64,000 nucleotides of DNA from the NCBI GenBank assembly GCA_013076295.1, contig RQOL01000680.1, positions 164,784-228,783 on the forward strand, written 5' to 3'. A model generated the notes under the pieces. The model saw only the letters and a list, made by a program, of their open reading frames with translations. It ran no database searches and had not been told where the DNA came from. Of the stretch, positions 47,998-62,640 are shown in pieces. Source of the stretch: Sanderia malayensis. Its lineage: Eukaryota; Cnidaria; Scyphozoa; Semaeostomeae; Pelagiidae. Within the stretch, counting starts at the first letter, position 1. Every line of letters starts with the position of its first letter. The translations under genes and the position numbers were made by a program.

Positions 47998-50900
47998 AAA
48001 ACAGGTAAAAGAGGTGTATTCCAATCAGTGAGTTTTAACTGTATTTACCTCCATTCATGTGTAAATTGTGGGAATGAATGTCAATATCACGTAAAACGAG
48101 TAAAAAGGTGTATTTTGATCAGTCATTCTTAACTGTTTTTACGTAGATTCATGTGTATATTGTGGAATGAATGTTATTATCACGGAAAGCAAGCAGAAAA
48201 AGTGCATTTAAATCAGTCAGTTTTACCTGTATTTACGTGGATTCATGTGTAAATTGTGGGAATATGCTGTGTATGCTGTGGGAAGGACTGCTAATATCAA
48301 TGAAAACAAGTTGAAAGATGTATTTCAATTGGTCAGTTTTATCCGTTCTTTCGTGGATTCATGTGTCAATTGTGGGAATGAATGTTAATGTTACGAAAAA
48401 CAAGTAAAAGAGGGGTTTTTAATAAGTCATTTTTACCTGTAAATTCATGTGTGTGAGAATGAATGTTTTATTTACCTTTATTCATGTGTAATATGAATGT
48501 CAACATGACATAAAACAAGTAAAAAAGTGTATTTTAATCAGTCGTTTTTAACTATATTTATGTGGATTCACGTGTAAATTGTAGGAATTAATGTTAATAT
48601 CACGGAAAACAAGTAAAAAAGGTGTATTTCAATCAGTTAAATTTGTGTGGATTCATGTGTAATTTGTGGGAATGAATGTTCATATAACGGGTTACAAGTG
48701 AAAAAGATGTAAATCAAGCAGTCACTTTTACTCGTTTTTACGTAGATTCATGTGTAAATTGTGGGAATGAATGCTATTATCACGGAAAACAAGTAAAAAA
48801 AGTGTAATTCAATCAGTCAGTGTTACTTGTATTTCTCTCAATTCAGGTGTAAGTTGTGGGAAGGACTGCTAATATCACTGAAAACAAGTAAAAAAAAGTG
48901 TTTTTTGATCAGTCATTTTTAACTGTATTTATGTGGATTCTTGTGTAAATTGTGGGAATGAATGTTAATATCACGGGAAACAAGTAAAAAAGGTGTATTT
49001 CAATCAGTTGAATTTACGTGGATTCATGTGTGAATTGTGGGAATGAATGCTAATATCACGGAAAACAAGTAAAAAAAGTGTATTTTGATCAGTCATGTTT
49101 AACTGTATTTACGTGGATTCATGTATAAACTGTGGGAATGAATGCTAATGAAACAGGCAAAAAAAGTGTATTTAGTTTTACCTGTATCTCTGTCAATTAC
49201 TGTGTAAATCGTGGAATGAATGCTAATATCACTGAAAAAGAGTAAAAAGGTGAATTTCAATTCAACCGTTTTAGCTGTATTTTTGTGGATTCATGTGTAA
49301 ATTGTGAGAATGAATGTAAATATGGCAAAAATAATTAACAACTGTGCAATTCAATCAGTCAATTTTATCAGTATTTACCTCTATTCATGTTTGAATTGTG
49401 GGAATGAATGTCAACATCTCGCAAAACATATAAAAAAGTGTATTTCAATAAGTCAGTTTTACCTGCATTTAGGTGGATTCATTTGTAAATTGTGGGATTG
49501 AATACTACTATCACGGAAAACAAGAAAAAAAGTGTATTTCAATCAGTCAGTTTTACTTGTATTTCTGTCAATTCATGTGAACCTTTGGGGAAGGACGGCC
49601 AATATCACTGTAAAAAGGTAACAACTGTGTATTTCAATCAGTCAATTTTATCAGTATTTACCTCTATTCATGTTTGAATTGTGGGAATGAATGTCAACAT
49701 CACGCAAAACATATAAAAAAGTGTATTTCAATAAGTCAGTTTTACCTGCATTTACGTGGATTCATTTGTAAATTGTGGGATTGAATACTACTATCACGGG
49801 AAACAAGAAAAAAAAGTGTATTTCAATCAGTCAGTTTTACTTGTATTTCTCTCAATTCATGTGAACCTTTGGGGAAGGACGGCCAATATCACGTAAAAAA
49901 GTAACAACTGTGTATTTCAATCAGTCAGTCCTACCTGTATTTTTGTGCATTCATATGTAAAATGTGAGAATGAATGTCAACATCACTTAAAACAACTAAA
50001 AAAGGTGTATTTTAATCAGTCTTTTTTAACTTTATTTACGTGAATTCGTGTAATTGTGGGAGTGAATGTTCATATAACGGGTTACAAGTGAAAAAGATGT
50101 AAATCAAGCAGTCACTTTTACTCGTTTTTACGTAGATTCATGTGTAAATTGTGGGAATGAATGCTATTATCACGGAAAACAAGTAAAAAAGGTTTTTTGA
50201 TCAGTCATTTTTAACTGTGTATTTATGTGGATTCTTGTGTAAATTGTGGGAATGAATGTTAATATCACGGGAAACAAGTAAAAAAGGTGTATTTCAATCA
50301 GTTAAATTTACGTGGATTCATGTGTGAATTGTGGGAGTGAATGCTAATATCACGGAAAACAAGTAAAAAAAAGTGTATTTGATCAGTCATGTTTAACTGT
50401 ATTTACGTCGATTCATGTATAAACTGTGGCAATGAATGCTAATGTTACGGAAAACAGGCAAAAAAAGTGTATTTCGATGATTTAGCTTTACCTGTATCTC
50501 TCTCAATTACTGTGTAAATCGTGGGATGGAATGCTAATATCACTGAAAAAGAGTAAAAGGGTGAATTTCAATTCAACCGTTTTAGCTGTATATTTGTGGA
50601 TTCATGTGTAAATTGTGAGAATGAATGTAAATATGGCAAAAAAAATTAACAACTGTGCAATTCAATCAGTCAATTTTATCAGTATTTACCTCTATTCATG
50701 TTTGAATTGTGGGAATGAATGTCAACATCACGCAAAACATATAAAAAAGTGTATTTCAATAAGTCAGTTTTACCTGCATTTACGTTGATTCATTTGTAAA
50801 TTGTGGGATTGAATACTACTATCACGGAAAACAAGACAAAAAGTGTACTTCAATGAATCAGTTTTACTTGTATTTCTGTCAATTCATGTGAAACTTTGGG

Positions 50901-51534
50901 GAAGGACGGCCAATATCACTGTAAAAAAGTAACAACTGTGTATTTCAATCAGTCAGTCTTACCACTATTCACCTCTATTCATGTGTAAATTGTGGGAATG
51001 AATGTCAACATCACATAAAACAAGTAAAAAGGTGTATTTGAATAACTCAGTTTTACCTGTATTTACCTGTTCATGTGTAAATTGTGGGAATCAATGCTAC
51101 TATCACGGAAAGCGAGTAAAAAATGTGTATTTCAATCAGCAGATTTACTTGCATTTCTGTCAATTCATTTGTAATGTGGGAAGGACTGCTAATATCACGG
51201 AAAACAAGTAAAAAGAATGTATTTCAATTGGTCAGTTTTATCCGTATATTCGTGATTCATGTTTCAATGTGTCGGAATGAATGTTAATATCACGAAAAAC
51301 AAGTAAGAGAGGTGTCTTTCAATAAGTCAATTTTACCTGTATTTTTGTGCATTCATATGTAAAATGTGAGAATGAATGTCAACATCACTTAAAACAAGTA
51401 AAAAAGGTGTGTTTTAATCAGTCATTTTTAACTTTATGTACGTGAATTCATGTGTAAATTGTGGGAATGAATGTTAAAATCATAAAAAACAAGTAAAACA
51501 GGTGTATCTCAATCATTCAATTTTACCTAAATTT
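47291..51534 (+). repeat. 4.28 kb HOR, copy 1
   Basis: Defined from ACCTGGATTC to the next equivalent point. Markers in order include AAAACATATGTATATC, AGTAGGAGAGG, GTGACATCGTGTC, the GCTGTGTATGCTG unit (48266), CAAGCAGTCAC, GCAAAAATAATTAAC and TCTCGCAAAAC. It is 44 bp shorter than copy 2 through small deletions near 48430-48500, 49150 and 50050. Its first 0.7 kb overlaps the end of the 5.7 kb repeat. Confidence 0.88.
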
Positions 51535-54500
51535 ACCTGGATTCATGTGTAAATTATGGGAATGAATGTTCATATAACGGAAAACAATTAAAACATATGT
51601 ATATCAATCATTCAGTTTCACTTGTATTTACGTGGATTCATGTGTAAATCGTGGGAATGAATGCTAATATCACGGAAAACAGTTAAAAGAGGTGTACTTT
51701 GATCAGTCATTTTGAATTGTATTTACGTCGATTCACTTGTAAATTATGGAAATGAATGCTACTATCACGGAAACCAAGTAAAAAACGTGTAATTCAATCA
51801 GTCAGTTTTACTTGTATTTCTATCAATTCATGTGTATGTTGTGGGAAGGACTGCTAGTATCACTGAAAACAAGTAAAAAACATGTATTTCAATTGGTCAG
51901 TTTTATCCGTATTTTCGTGGATTCATGTGTCAATTGTGGGAATGAAGGTTATATATCACGAACAACAAGTAGGAGAGGTGTATTTGAATAACTCAGTTTT
52001 ATCTGTATTTTTGTGCATTCATGTGTAAATTGTGAGAAAGAATGTAAATATCACGGAAAAAAGTGACAACTGTGTATTTCAATCAGTCAGTTTTACCAGT
52101 ATTTACACCAATTCATGTTTTAATTGTGGGAATTAATGTTAACATCAGGGAAACAAAGTAAAAAAGGTGTATTTCAATCAATCAGTTTTAAACGTATTAT
52201 GTGACATCGTGTCTAAATTGGGAATGAATGTCAATATCACGGAAAACAGGTAAAAGAGGTGTATTCCAATCAGTGAGTTTTAACTGTATTTACCTCCATT
52301 CATGTGTAAATTGTGGGAATGAATGTCAATATCACGTAAAACGAGTAAAAAGGTGTATTTTGATCAGTCATTCTTAACTGTTTTTACGTAGATTCATGTG
52401 TATATTGTGGGAATGAATGTTATTATCACGGAAAGCAAGCAGAAAAAGTGCATTTAAATCAGTCAGTTTTACCTGTATTTACGTGGATTCATGTGTAAAT
52501 TGTGGGAATATGCTGTGTATGCTGTGGGAAGGACTGCTAATATCAATGAAAACAAGTTGAAAGATGTATTTCAATTGGTCAGTTTTATCCGTTCTTTCGT
52601 GGATTCATGTGTCAATTGTGGGAATGAATGTTAATGTTACGAAAAACAAGTAAAAGAGGGGTATTTTAATAAGTCATTTTTACCTGTATATTTGTGGATT
52701 CATGTGTAAATTGTGAGAATGAATGTTTTATTTACCTTTATTCATGTGTAATTTGTGGGAATGAATGTCAACATGACATAAAACAAGTAAAAAAAGTGTA
52801 TTTTAATCAGTCGTTTTTAACTATATTTATGTGGATTCACGTGTAAATTGTAGGAATTAATGTTAATATCACGGAAAACAAGTAAAAAAGGTGTATTTCA
52901 ATCAGTTAATTTTGTGGATTCATGTGTAATTTGTGGGAATGAATGTTCATATAACGGGTTACAAGTGAAAAAGATGTAAATCAAGCAGTCACTTTTACTC
53001 GTTTTTACGTAGATTCATGTGTAAATTGTGGGAATGAATGCTATTATCACGGAAAACAAGTAAAAAAAGTGTAATTCAATCAGTCAGTGTTACTTGTATT
53101 TCTCTCAATTCAGGTGTAAGTTGTGGGAAGGACTGCTAATATCACTGAAAACAAGTAAAAAAAGTGTTTTTTGATCAGTCATTTTTAACTGTATTTATGT
53201 GGATTCTTGTGTAAATTGTGGGAATGAATGTTAATATCACGGGAAACAAGTAAAAAAGGTGTATTTCAATCAGTTGAATTTACGTGGATTCATGTGTGAA
53301 TTGTGGGAATGAATGCTAATATCACGGAAAACAAGTAAAAAAAGTGTATTTTGATCAGTCATGTTTAACTGTATTTACGTGGATTCATGTATAAACTGTG
53401 GGAATGAATGCTAATGCTACGGAAAACAGGCAAAAAAGTGTATTTCGATGATTTAGTTTTACCTGTATCTCTGTCAATTACTGTGTAAATCGTGGAATGG
53501 AATGCTAATATCACTGAAAAAGAGTAAAAAGGTGAATTTCAATTCAACCGTTTTAGCTGTATTTTTGTGGATTCATGTGTAAATTGTGAGAATGAATGTA
53601 AATATGGCAAAAATTTAACAACTGTGCAATTCAATCAGTCAATTTTATCAGTATTTACCTCTATTCATGTTTGAATTGTGGGAATGAATGTCAACATCTC
53701 GCAAAACATATAAAAAAGTGTATTTCAATAAGTCAGTTTTACCTGCATTTAGGTGGATTCATTTGTAAATTGTGGGATTGAATACTACTATCACGGAAAA
53801 CAAGAAAAAAAAGTGTATTTCAATCAGTCAGTTTTACTTGTATTTCTGTCAATTCATGTGAACCTTTGGGGAAGGACGGCCAATATCACTGTAAAAAGGT
53901 AACAACTGTGTATTTCAATCAGTCAATTTTATCAGTATTTACCTCTATTCATGTTTGAATTGTGGGAATGAATGTCAACATCACGCAAAACATATAAAAA
54001 AGTGTATTTCAATAAGTCAGTTTTACCTGCATTTACGTGGATTCATTTGTAAATTGTGGGATTGAATACTACTATCACGGGAAACAAGAAAAAAAAGTGT
54101 ATTTCAATCAGTCAGTTTTACTTGTATTTCTCTCAATTCATGTGAACCTTTGGGGAAGGACGGCCAATATCACTGTAAAAAAGTAACAACTGTGTATTTC
54201 AATCAGTCAGTCCTACCTGTATTTTTGTGCATTCATATGTAAAATGTGAGAATGAATGTCAACATCACTTAAAACAACTAAAAAAGGTGTATTTTAATCA
54301 GTCTTTTTTAACTTTATTTACGTGAATTCATGTATAATTTGTGGGAGTGAATGTTCATATAACGGGTTACAAGTGAAAAAGATGTAAATCAAGCAGTCAC
54401 TTTTACTCGTTTTTACGTAGATTCATGTGTAAATTGTGGGAATGAATGCTATTATCACGGAAAACAAGTAAAAAAAGTGTTTTTTGATCAGTCATTTTTA

Positions 54501-55822
54501 ACTGTGTATTTATGTGGATTCTTGTGTAAATTGTGGGAATGAATGTTAATATCACGGGAAACAAGTAAAAAAGGTGTATTTCAATCAGTTAAATTTACGT
54601 GGATTCATGTGTGAATTGTGGGAGTGAATGCTAATATCACGGAAAACAAGTAAAAAAAGTTTTTGATCAGTCATGTTTAACTGTATTTACGTCGATTCAT
54701 GTATAAACTGTGGCAATGAATGCTAATGTTACGGAAAACAGGCAAAAAAAGTGTATTTCGATGATTTAGCTTTACCTGTATCTCTCTCAATTACTGTGTA
54801 AATCGTGGGATGGAATGCTAATATCACTGAAAAAGAGTAAAAGGGTGAATTTCAATTCAACCGTTTTAGCTGTATATTTGTGGATTCATGTGTAAATTGT
54901 GAGAATGAATGTAAATATGGCAAAAAAAATTAACAACTGTGCAATTCAATCAGTCAATTTTATCAGTATTTACCTCTATTCATGTTTGAATTGTGGGAAT
55001 GAATGTCAACATCACGCAAAACATATAAAAAAGTGTATTTCAATAAGTCAGTTTTACCTGCATTTACGTTGATTCATTTGTAAATTGTGGGATTGAATAC
55101 TACTATCACGGAAAACAAGACAAAAAAGTGTACTTCAATGAATCAGTTTTACTTGTATTTCTGTCAATTCATGTGAAACTTTGGGGAAGGACGGCCAATA
55201 TCACTGTAAAAAAGTAACAACTGTGTATTTCAATCAGTCAGTCTTACCACTATTCACCTCTATTCATGTGTAAATTGTGGGAATGAATGTCAACATCACA
55301 TAAAACAAGTAAAAAGGTGTATTTGAATAACTCAGTTTTACCTGTATTTACCTCTGTTCATGTGTAAATTGTGGGAATCAATGCTACTATCACGGAAAGC
55401 GAGTAAAAAATGTGTATTTCAATCAGCAGATTTACTTGCATTTCTGTCAATTCATTTGTAAGTTGTGGGAAGGACTGCTAATATCACGGAAAACAAGTAA
55501 AAGAATGTATTTCAATTGGTCAGTTTTATCCGTATATTCGTGGATTCATGTTTCAATTGTCGGAATGAATGTTAATATCACGAAAAACAAGTAAGAGAGG
55601 TGTCTTTCAATAAGTCAATTTTACCTGTATTTTTGTGCATTCATATGTAAAATGTGAGAATGAATGTCAACATCACTTAAAACAAGTAAAAAAGGTGTGT
55701 TTTAATCAGTCATTTTTAACTTTATGTACGTGAATTCATGTGTAAATTGTGGGAATGAATGTTAAAATCATAAAAAACAAGTAAAACAGGTGTATCTCAA
55801 TCATTCAATTTTACCTAAATTT
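51535..55822 (+). repeat. 4.28 kb HOR, copy 2
   Basis: Best preserved copy (4,288 bp, about 45 monomer lengths). Compared with copy 3 around the GCTGTGTATGCTG marker (52511 versus 56801), roughly 270 bp differ only by one T in a GTTTTATTTACC run. The private marker CTAATGCTACGG is shared with copy 3 (53410/57702); copy 1 has lost those bases. Confidence 0.9.
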
Positions 55823-58800
55823 ACCTGGATTCATGTGTAAATTATGGGAATGAATGTTCATATAACGGAAAACAATTAAAACATATGTATATCAATCATT
55901 CAGTTTCACTTGTATTTACGTGGATTCATGTGTAAATCGTGGGAATGAATGCTAATATCACGGAAAACAGTTAAAAGAGGTGTACTTTGATCAGTCATTT
56001 TGAATTGTATTTACGTCGATTCACTTGTAAATTATGGAAATGAATGCTACTATCACGGAAACCAAGTAAAAAAACGTGTAATTCAATCAGTCAGTTTTAC
56101 TTGTATTTCTATCAATTCATGTGTATGTTGTGGGAAGGACTGCTAGTATCACTGAAAACAAGTAAAAAACATGTATTTCAATTGGTCAGTTTTATCCGTA
56201 TTTTCGTGGATTCATGTGTCAATTGTGGGAATGAAGGTTAATATCACGAACAACAAGTAGGAGAGGTGTATTTGAATAACTCAGTTTTATCTGTATTTTT
56301 GTGCATTCATGTGTAAATTGTGAGAAAGAATGTAAATATCACGGAAAAAAGTGACAACTGTGTATTTCAATCAGTCAGTTTTACCAGTATTTACACCAAT
56401 TCATGTTTTAATTGTGGGAATTAATGTTAACATCAGGGAAACAAAGTAAAAAAGGTGTATTTCAATCAATCAGTTTTAAACGTATTATGTGACATCGTGT
56501 CTAAATTGTGGGAATGAATGTCAATATCACGGAAAACAGGTAAAAGAGGTGTATTCCAATCAGTGAGTTTTAACTGTATTTACCTCCATTCATGTGTAAA
56601 TTGTGGGAATGAATGTCAATATCACGTAAAACGAGTAAAAAGGTGTATTTTGATCAGTCATTCTTAACTGTTTTTACGTAGATTCATGTGTATATTGTGG
56701 GAATGAATGTTATTATCACGGAAAGCAAGCAGAAAAAGTGCATTTAAATCAGTCAGTTTTACCTGTATTTACGTGGATTCATGTGTAAATTGTGGGAATA
56801 TGCTGTGTATGCTGTGGGAAGGACTGCTAATATCAATGAAAACAAGTTGAAAGATGTATTTCAATTGGTCAGTTTTATCCGTTCTTTCGTGGATTCATGT
56901 GTCAATTGTGGGAATGAATGTTAATGTTACGAAAAACAAGTAAAAGAGGGGTATTTTAATAAGTCATTTTTACCTGTATATTTGTGGATTCATGTGTAAA
57001 TTGTGAGAATGAATGTTTATTTACCTTTATTCATGTGTAATTTGTGGGAATGAATGTCAACATGACATAAAACAAGTAAAAAAAGTGTATTTTAATCAGT
57101 CGTTTTTAACTATATTTATGTGGATTCACGTGTAAATTGTAGGAATTAATGTTAATATCACGGAAAACAAGTAAAAAAGGTGTATTTCAATCAGTTAAAT
57201 TTGTGTGGATTCATGTGTAATTTGTGGGAATGAATGTTCATATAACGGGTTACAAGTGAAAAAGATGTAAATCAAGCAGTCACTTTTACTCGTTTTTACG
57301 TAGATTCATGTGTAAATTGTGGGAATGAATGCTATTATCACGGAAAACAAGTAAAAAAAGTGTAATTCAATCAGTCAGTGTTACTTGTATTTCTCTCAAT
57401 TCAGGTGTAAGTTGTGGGAAGGACTGCTAATATCACTGAAAACAAGTAAAAAAAGTGTTTTTTGATCAGTCATTTTTAACTGTATTTATGTGGATTCTTG
57501 TGTAAATGTGGGAATGAATGTTAATATCACGGGAAACAAGTAAAAAAGGTGTATTTCAATCAGTTGAATTTACGTGGATTCATGTGTGAATTGTGGGAAT
57601 GAATGCTAATATCACGGAAAACAAGTAAAAAAAAGTGTATTTTGATCAGTCATGTTTAACTGTATTTACGTGGATTCATGTATAAACTGTGGGAATGAAT
57701 GCTAATGCTACGGAAAACAGGCAAAAAAGTGTATTTCGATGATTTAGTTTTACCTGTATCTCTGTCAATTACTGTGTAAATCGTGGAATGGAATGCTAAT
57801 ATCACTGAAAAAGAGTAAAAAGGTGAATTTCAATTCAACCGTTTTAGCTGTATTTTTGTGGATTCATGTGTAAATTGTGAGAATGAATGTAAATATGGCA
57901 AAAATAATTAACAACTGTGCAATTCAATCAGTCAATTTTATCAGTATTTACCTCTATTCATGTTTGAATTGTGGGAATGAATGTCAACATCTCGCAAAAC
58001 ATATAAAAAAGTGTATTTCAATAAGTCAGTTTTACCTGCATTTAGGTGGATTCATTTGTAAATTGTGGGATTGAATACTACTATCACGGAAAACAAGAAA
58101 AAAAGTGTATTTCAATCAGTCAGTTTTACTTGTATTTCTGTCAATTCATGTGAACCTTTGGGAAGGACGGCCAATATCACTGTAAAAAGGTAACAACTGT
58201 GTATTTCAATCAGTCAATTTTATCAGTATTTACCTCTATTCATGTTTGAATTGTGGGAATGAATGTCAACATCACGAAAACATATAAAAAAGTGTATTTC
58301 AATAAGTCAGTTTTACCTGCATTTACGTGGATTTCATTTTAATTGTGGGATTGAATACTACTATCACGGGAAACAAGAAAAAAAGTGTATTTCAATCAGT
58401 CAGTTTTCTTGTATTTCTCTCAATTCATGTGAACCTTTGGGAAGGACGGCCAATATCACTGTTAAAAAGTAACAACTGTGTATTTCAATCAGTCAGTCCT
58501 ACCTGTATTTTTGTGCATTCATATGTAAATGTGAGAATGAATGTCATCACTGACTTAAAACAACTAAAAAGGTGTATTTTAATCAGTCTTTCTTTTTTAA
58601 CTTTATTTACGTGAATTCATGTATAATTGTGGGAGTGAATGTTCATATAACGGTTTACAAGTGAAAAAGATGTAAATCAAGCAGTCACTTTTTACTCGTT
58701 TTTACGTAGATTCATGTGTAAATTGTGGGAATGAATGCTATTATCACGGGAAAACAGTAAAAAAAGTGTTTTTTGATCAGTCATTTTTAACTGTGTATTT

Positions 58801-59377
58801 ATGTGGATTCTTGTGTATATTGTGGGAATGAATGTTAATATCACGGGAAACAAGTAAAAGGTGTATTTCAATCAGTTAAATTTACGTGGATTCATGTGTG
58901 AATTGTGGGAGTGAATGCTAATATCACGGAAAACAAGTAAAAAAAAAGTGTATATTTGATCAGTCATGTTAACTGTATTTACGTCGATTCATGTATAAAT
59001 GTGGCAATGAATGCTAATGTTACGGAAACAGGCAAAAAAAGTGTATTTCGATGATTTTAGCTTTACCTGTATCTCTCTCAATTACTGTGTAAATCGTGGG
59101 ATGAATGCTAATATCACTGAAAAAGAGTAAAAGGGTGAATTTCAATTCAACCGTTTTAGCTGTATATTTGTGGATTCATGTGTAAATTGTGAGAATGAAT
59201 GTAATATGGCAAAAAAAATTAATAACTGTGCAATTCAATCAGTCAATTTTTATCAGTATTTACCTCTATTCATGTTTTGAATTGTGGGAATGAATGTCAA
59301 CATCACGCAAAACATATAAAAAAGTGTATTTCAATAAGTCAGTTTTACCTGCATTTACGTTGATTCATTTGTAAATT
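55823..59377 (+). repeat. 4.28 kb HOR, copy 3, incomplete
   Basis: Follows copy 2 for about 83% of the unit. At about 59377 the monomer GGCATTGAATAC with CAATCAATCAG replaces the GGGATTGAATAC / CAATGAATCAG pair of copies 1 and 2, and the order then departs. The stretch 58150-59280 holds many one-base losses or gains (for example ATCACGAAAACATA, GGATTTCATTTTAATTG, GTAATATGGC) not present in the sister copies. Confidence 0.85.
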
Positions 59378-61320
59378 GTGGCATTGAATACTACTATCAC
59401 GGAAAACAAGACAAAAAAGTGTATTTCAATCAATCAGTTTTACTTGTATTTCTGTCAATTCATGTGCAACTTTGGGAAGGACGGCCAATATCACTGTAAA
59501 AAAGTAACAACTGTGTATTTCAATCAGTCAGTCTTACAAGTATTTACCTCTATTTGTGTAAATTGTGGAATGAATGTCAACATCACGTAAAACAAGTAAA
59601 AAGGTGTATTTGAATAACTCAGTTTTACCTGTATCTACCTCTATTCATTTGTAAGTTCTGGGAAGGACTGCTAATATCACGGAAAACAAGTTAAAAAACA
59701 TGTATTTCAATTGGTCAGTTTTATCCGTATTTTCGCGGATTCATGTGTCAATTGTGGGAATGAAGGTTAATATCACGAAAAACAAGTAAAAGAGGGGTAT
59801 TTTAATAAGTCATTTTTACCTGTATATTTGTGGATTCATGTGTAAATTGTGAGAATGAATGTTTTTTTACCTTTTTCATGTGTAATTTGTGGGAATGAAT
59901 GTCAACATGACTTAAAACAAGTAAAAAAAGTGTTTTTAATCAGTCGTTTTTAACTATATTTATGTGGATTCATGTGTAAATTGTAGGAATTAATGTTAAT
60001 ATCACGGAAAACAAGTAAAAAGGTGTATTTCAATCAGTTAAATTTATGTGGATTCATGTGTAATTTGTGGGAATGAATGTTCATATACGGGTTACAAGTG
60101 AAAAAGATGTAAATCAAGCAGTCAATTTTACTCGTTTTTACGTAGATTCATGTGTAAATTGTGGGAATGAATGCTATTATCACGGAAACAAGTAAAAAAA
60201 GTGTAATTCAATCAGTCAGTGTTACTTGTATTTCTCTCAATTCAGGTGTAAGTTGTGGAAGGACTGCTAATATCACTGAAAACAAGTAAAAAAAGTGTTT
60301 TTTGATCAGTCATTTTTAACTGTATTTATGTGGATTCTTGTGTAAATTGTGGGAATGAATGTTAATATCACGGGAAACAAGTAAAAAAGGTGTATTTCAA
60401 TCAGTTAAATTTACGTGGATTCATGTGTGAATTGTGGGAATGAATGCTAATATCACGGAAAACAAGTAAAAAAAGTGTATTTTTGATCAGTCATGTTTAA
60501 CTGTATTTACGTGGATTCATGTATAAACTGTGGGAATGAATGCTAATGTTACGGAAAACTGGCAAAAAAGTGTATTTCGATGATTTAGTTTTCCTGTATT
60601 CTGTCAATTACTGTGTAAATCGTGGAATGGAATGCTAATATCACTGAAAAAGAGTAAAAAGGTGAATTTCAATTCAATCGTTTTAGCTGTATTTTGTGGA
60701 TTCATGTGTAAATTCTGAGAATGAATGTAAATATGGCAAAAAATTAACAACTGTGCAATTCAATCAGTCAATTTTATCAGTATTTACCTCTATTCATGTT
60801 TGAATTGTGGGAATGAATGTCAACATCTCGCAAAACATATAAAAAAGTGTATTTCAATAAGTCAGTTTTACCTGCATTTAGGTGGATTCATTTGTAAATT
60901 GTGGGATTGAATACTACTACTACGGAAAAACAAGAAAAAAAAGTGTATTTCAATCAGTCAGTTTTACTTGTATTTCTGTCAATTCATGTGAACCTTTGGG
61001 GAAGGACGGCCAATATCACTGTAAAAAGGTAACAACTGTGTATTTCAATCAGTCAATTTTATCAGTATTTACCTCTATTCATGTTTGAATTGTGGGAATG
61101 AATGTCAACATCACGCAAAACATATAAAAAAGTGTATTTCAATAAGTCAGTTTTACCTGCATTTACGTGGATTCATTTGTAAATTGTGGGATTGAATACT
61201 ACTATCACGGGAAAAAGAAAAAAAGTGTATTTCAATCAGTCAGTTTTACTTGTATTTCTCTCAATTCATGTGAACCTTTGGGGAAGGACGGCCAATATCA
61301 CCGTAAAAAAGTAACAACTC
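59378..61320 (+). repeat. Satellite mosaic between the 4.28 kb and 1.32 kb HORs
   Basis: Begins with GGCATTGAATAC units, then follows the 48.4-49.9 kb order (GTTTTTTTACC short unit, CAAGCAGTCAATTTT, CTAATGTTACGG, TCTCGCAAAAC). It ends with AACAACTCTGTATTTC. An ACTACTACTACGG slip near 60910 and other small indels occur. No foreign DNA. Confidence 0.7.
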
Positions 61321-62640
61321 TGTATTTCAATCAGTCAGTTTTACCAGTATTTACACCAATTCATGTTTTAATTGTGGGAATTAATGTTAACATCAGGGAA
61401 ACAAAGTAAAAAGATGTATTTCAATCAATCAGTTTTACCCGTATTTTACGTGAATTCGTGCCTAAATTGTGGGTGAATGTCAATATCACGGAACAGGTAA
61501 AAGAGGTGTATTCCAATCAGTGAGTTTTAACTGTATTTACCTCTTTCATGTGTAAATTGTGGGAATGAATGTCAATATCACGTAAAAAAAAGTAAAAAGG
61601 TGTATTTTGATCAGTCATTCTTAACTGTATTTACGTAGATTCATGTGTATATTCTGGGAATGAATGTTATTATCACGGAAAGCAAGCAGAAAAAGTGCAT
61701 TTAAATCAGTCAGTTTTACCTGTATTTACGTGGCTTCATGTGTAAATTGTGGGAATGAATGCTAATATTACGGAAAACAGGTAAAAAAAGTGTATTTCGA
61801 TCATTTAGTTTTACCTGTATCTCTGTCAATAAATGTGTAAATTGTTGGATGGAATGCTAATATCACTGAGAAGAGTAAAAAAGGTGTACTTCAATTCAAC
61901 CGTGTTAGCTGTATTTTTGTGGATTCATGTGTAAATTGTGAAAATGAATGTAAATATGGCAAAAAAAATTAACAACTGTGCAATTCAATCAGTCAATTTT
62001 ATCAGTATTTACCTCTATTCATGTTTGAATTGTGGGAATGAATGTCAACATCACGCAAAACATATAAAAAAGTGTATTTCAATAAGTCAGTTTTACCTGC
62101 ATTTACGTGGATTCATTTGTAAATTGTGGCATTGAATACTACTATCACGGAAAATAAGAAAAAAAAGTGTATTTCAATCAGTCAGTTTTACTTGTATTTC
62201 TGTCAATTCATGTGAAACTTTGGGGAAGGACGGCCAATATCACTGTAAAAAAGTAACAACTGTGTATTTCAATCAGTCAGTCTTACCAGTATTTACCTCT
62301 GTTCGTGTGTAAATTGTGGGAATGAATGTCAACATCACGTAAAACAAGTAAAAAGGTGTATTTGAATAACTCCGTTTTACCTGTATCTACCTCTATTCAT
62401 TTGTAAGTTGTGGGAAGGACTGCTAATATCACGGAAAACAAGTAAAAAACATGTATTTCAATTGGTCAGTTTTATCCGTATTTTCGTGGATTCATGTGTC
62501 AATTGTGGGAATGAAGGTTAATATCACGAAAAACAAGTAGGAGAGGTGTATTTCAATAAGTCAATTTTATCTGTATTTTTGAGCATTCATGTGTAAATTG
62601 TGAGAAAGAATGAAAGTATCACGGAAAAAAGTAACAACTG
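61321..62640 (+). repeat. 1.32 kb HOR, copy 1
   Basis: Fourteen monomer lengths, repeated immediately at 62641. Private markers shared by the copies are CAATAAATGTGTAAATTG (61827/63150), CAACCGTGTTAGCTG (61899/63223), GTGAAAATGAATG and CTGTTCGTGTG. TCACTGAGAAGAG versus TCACTGAGGAAGAG is one difference. Confidence 0.9.
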
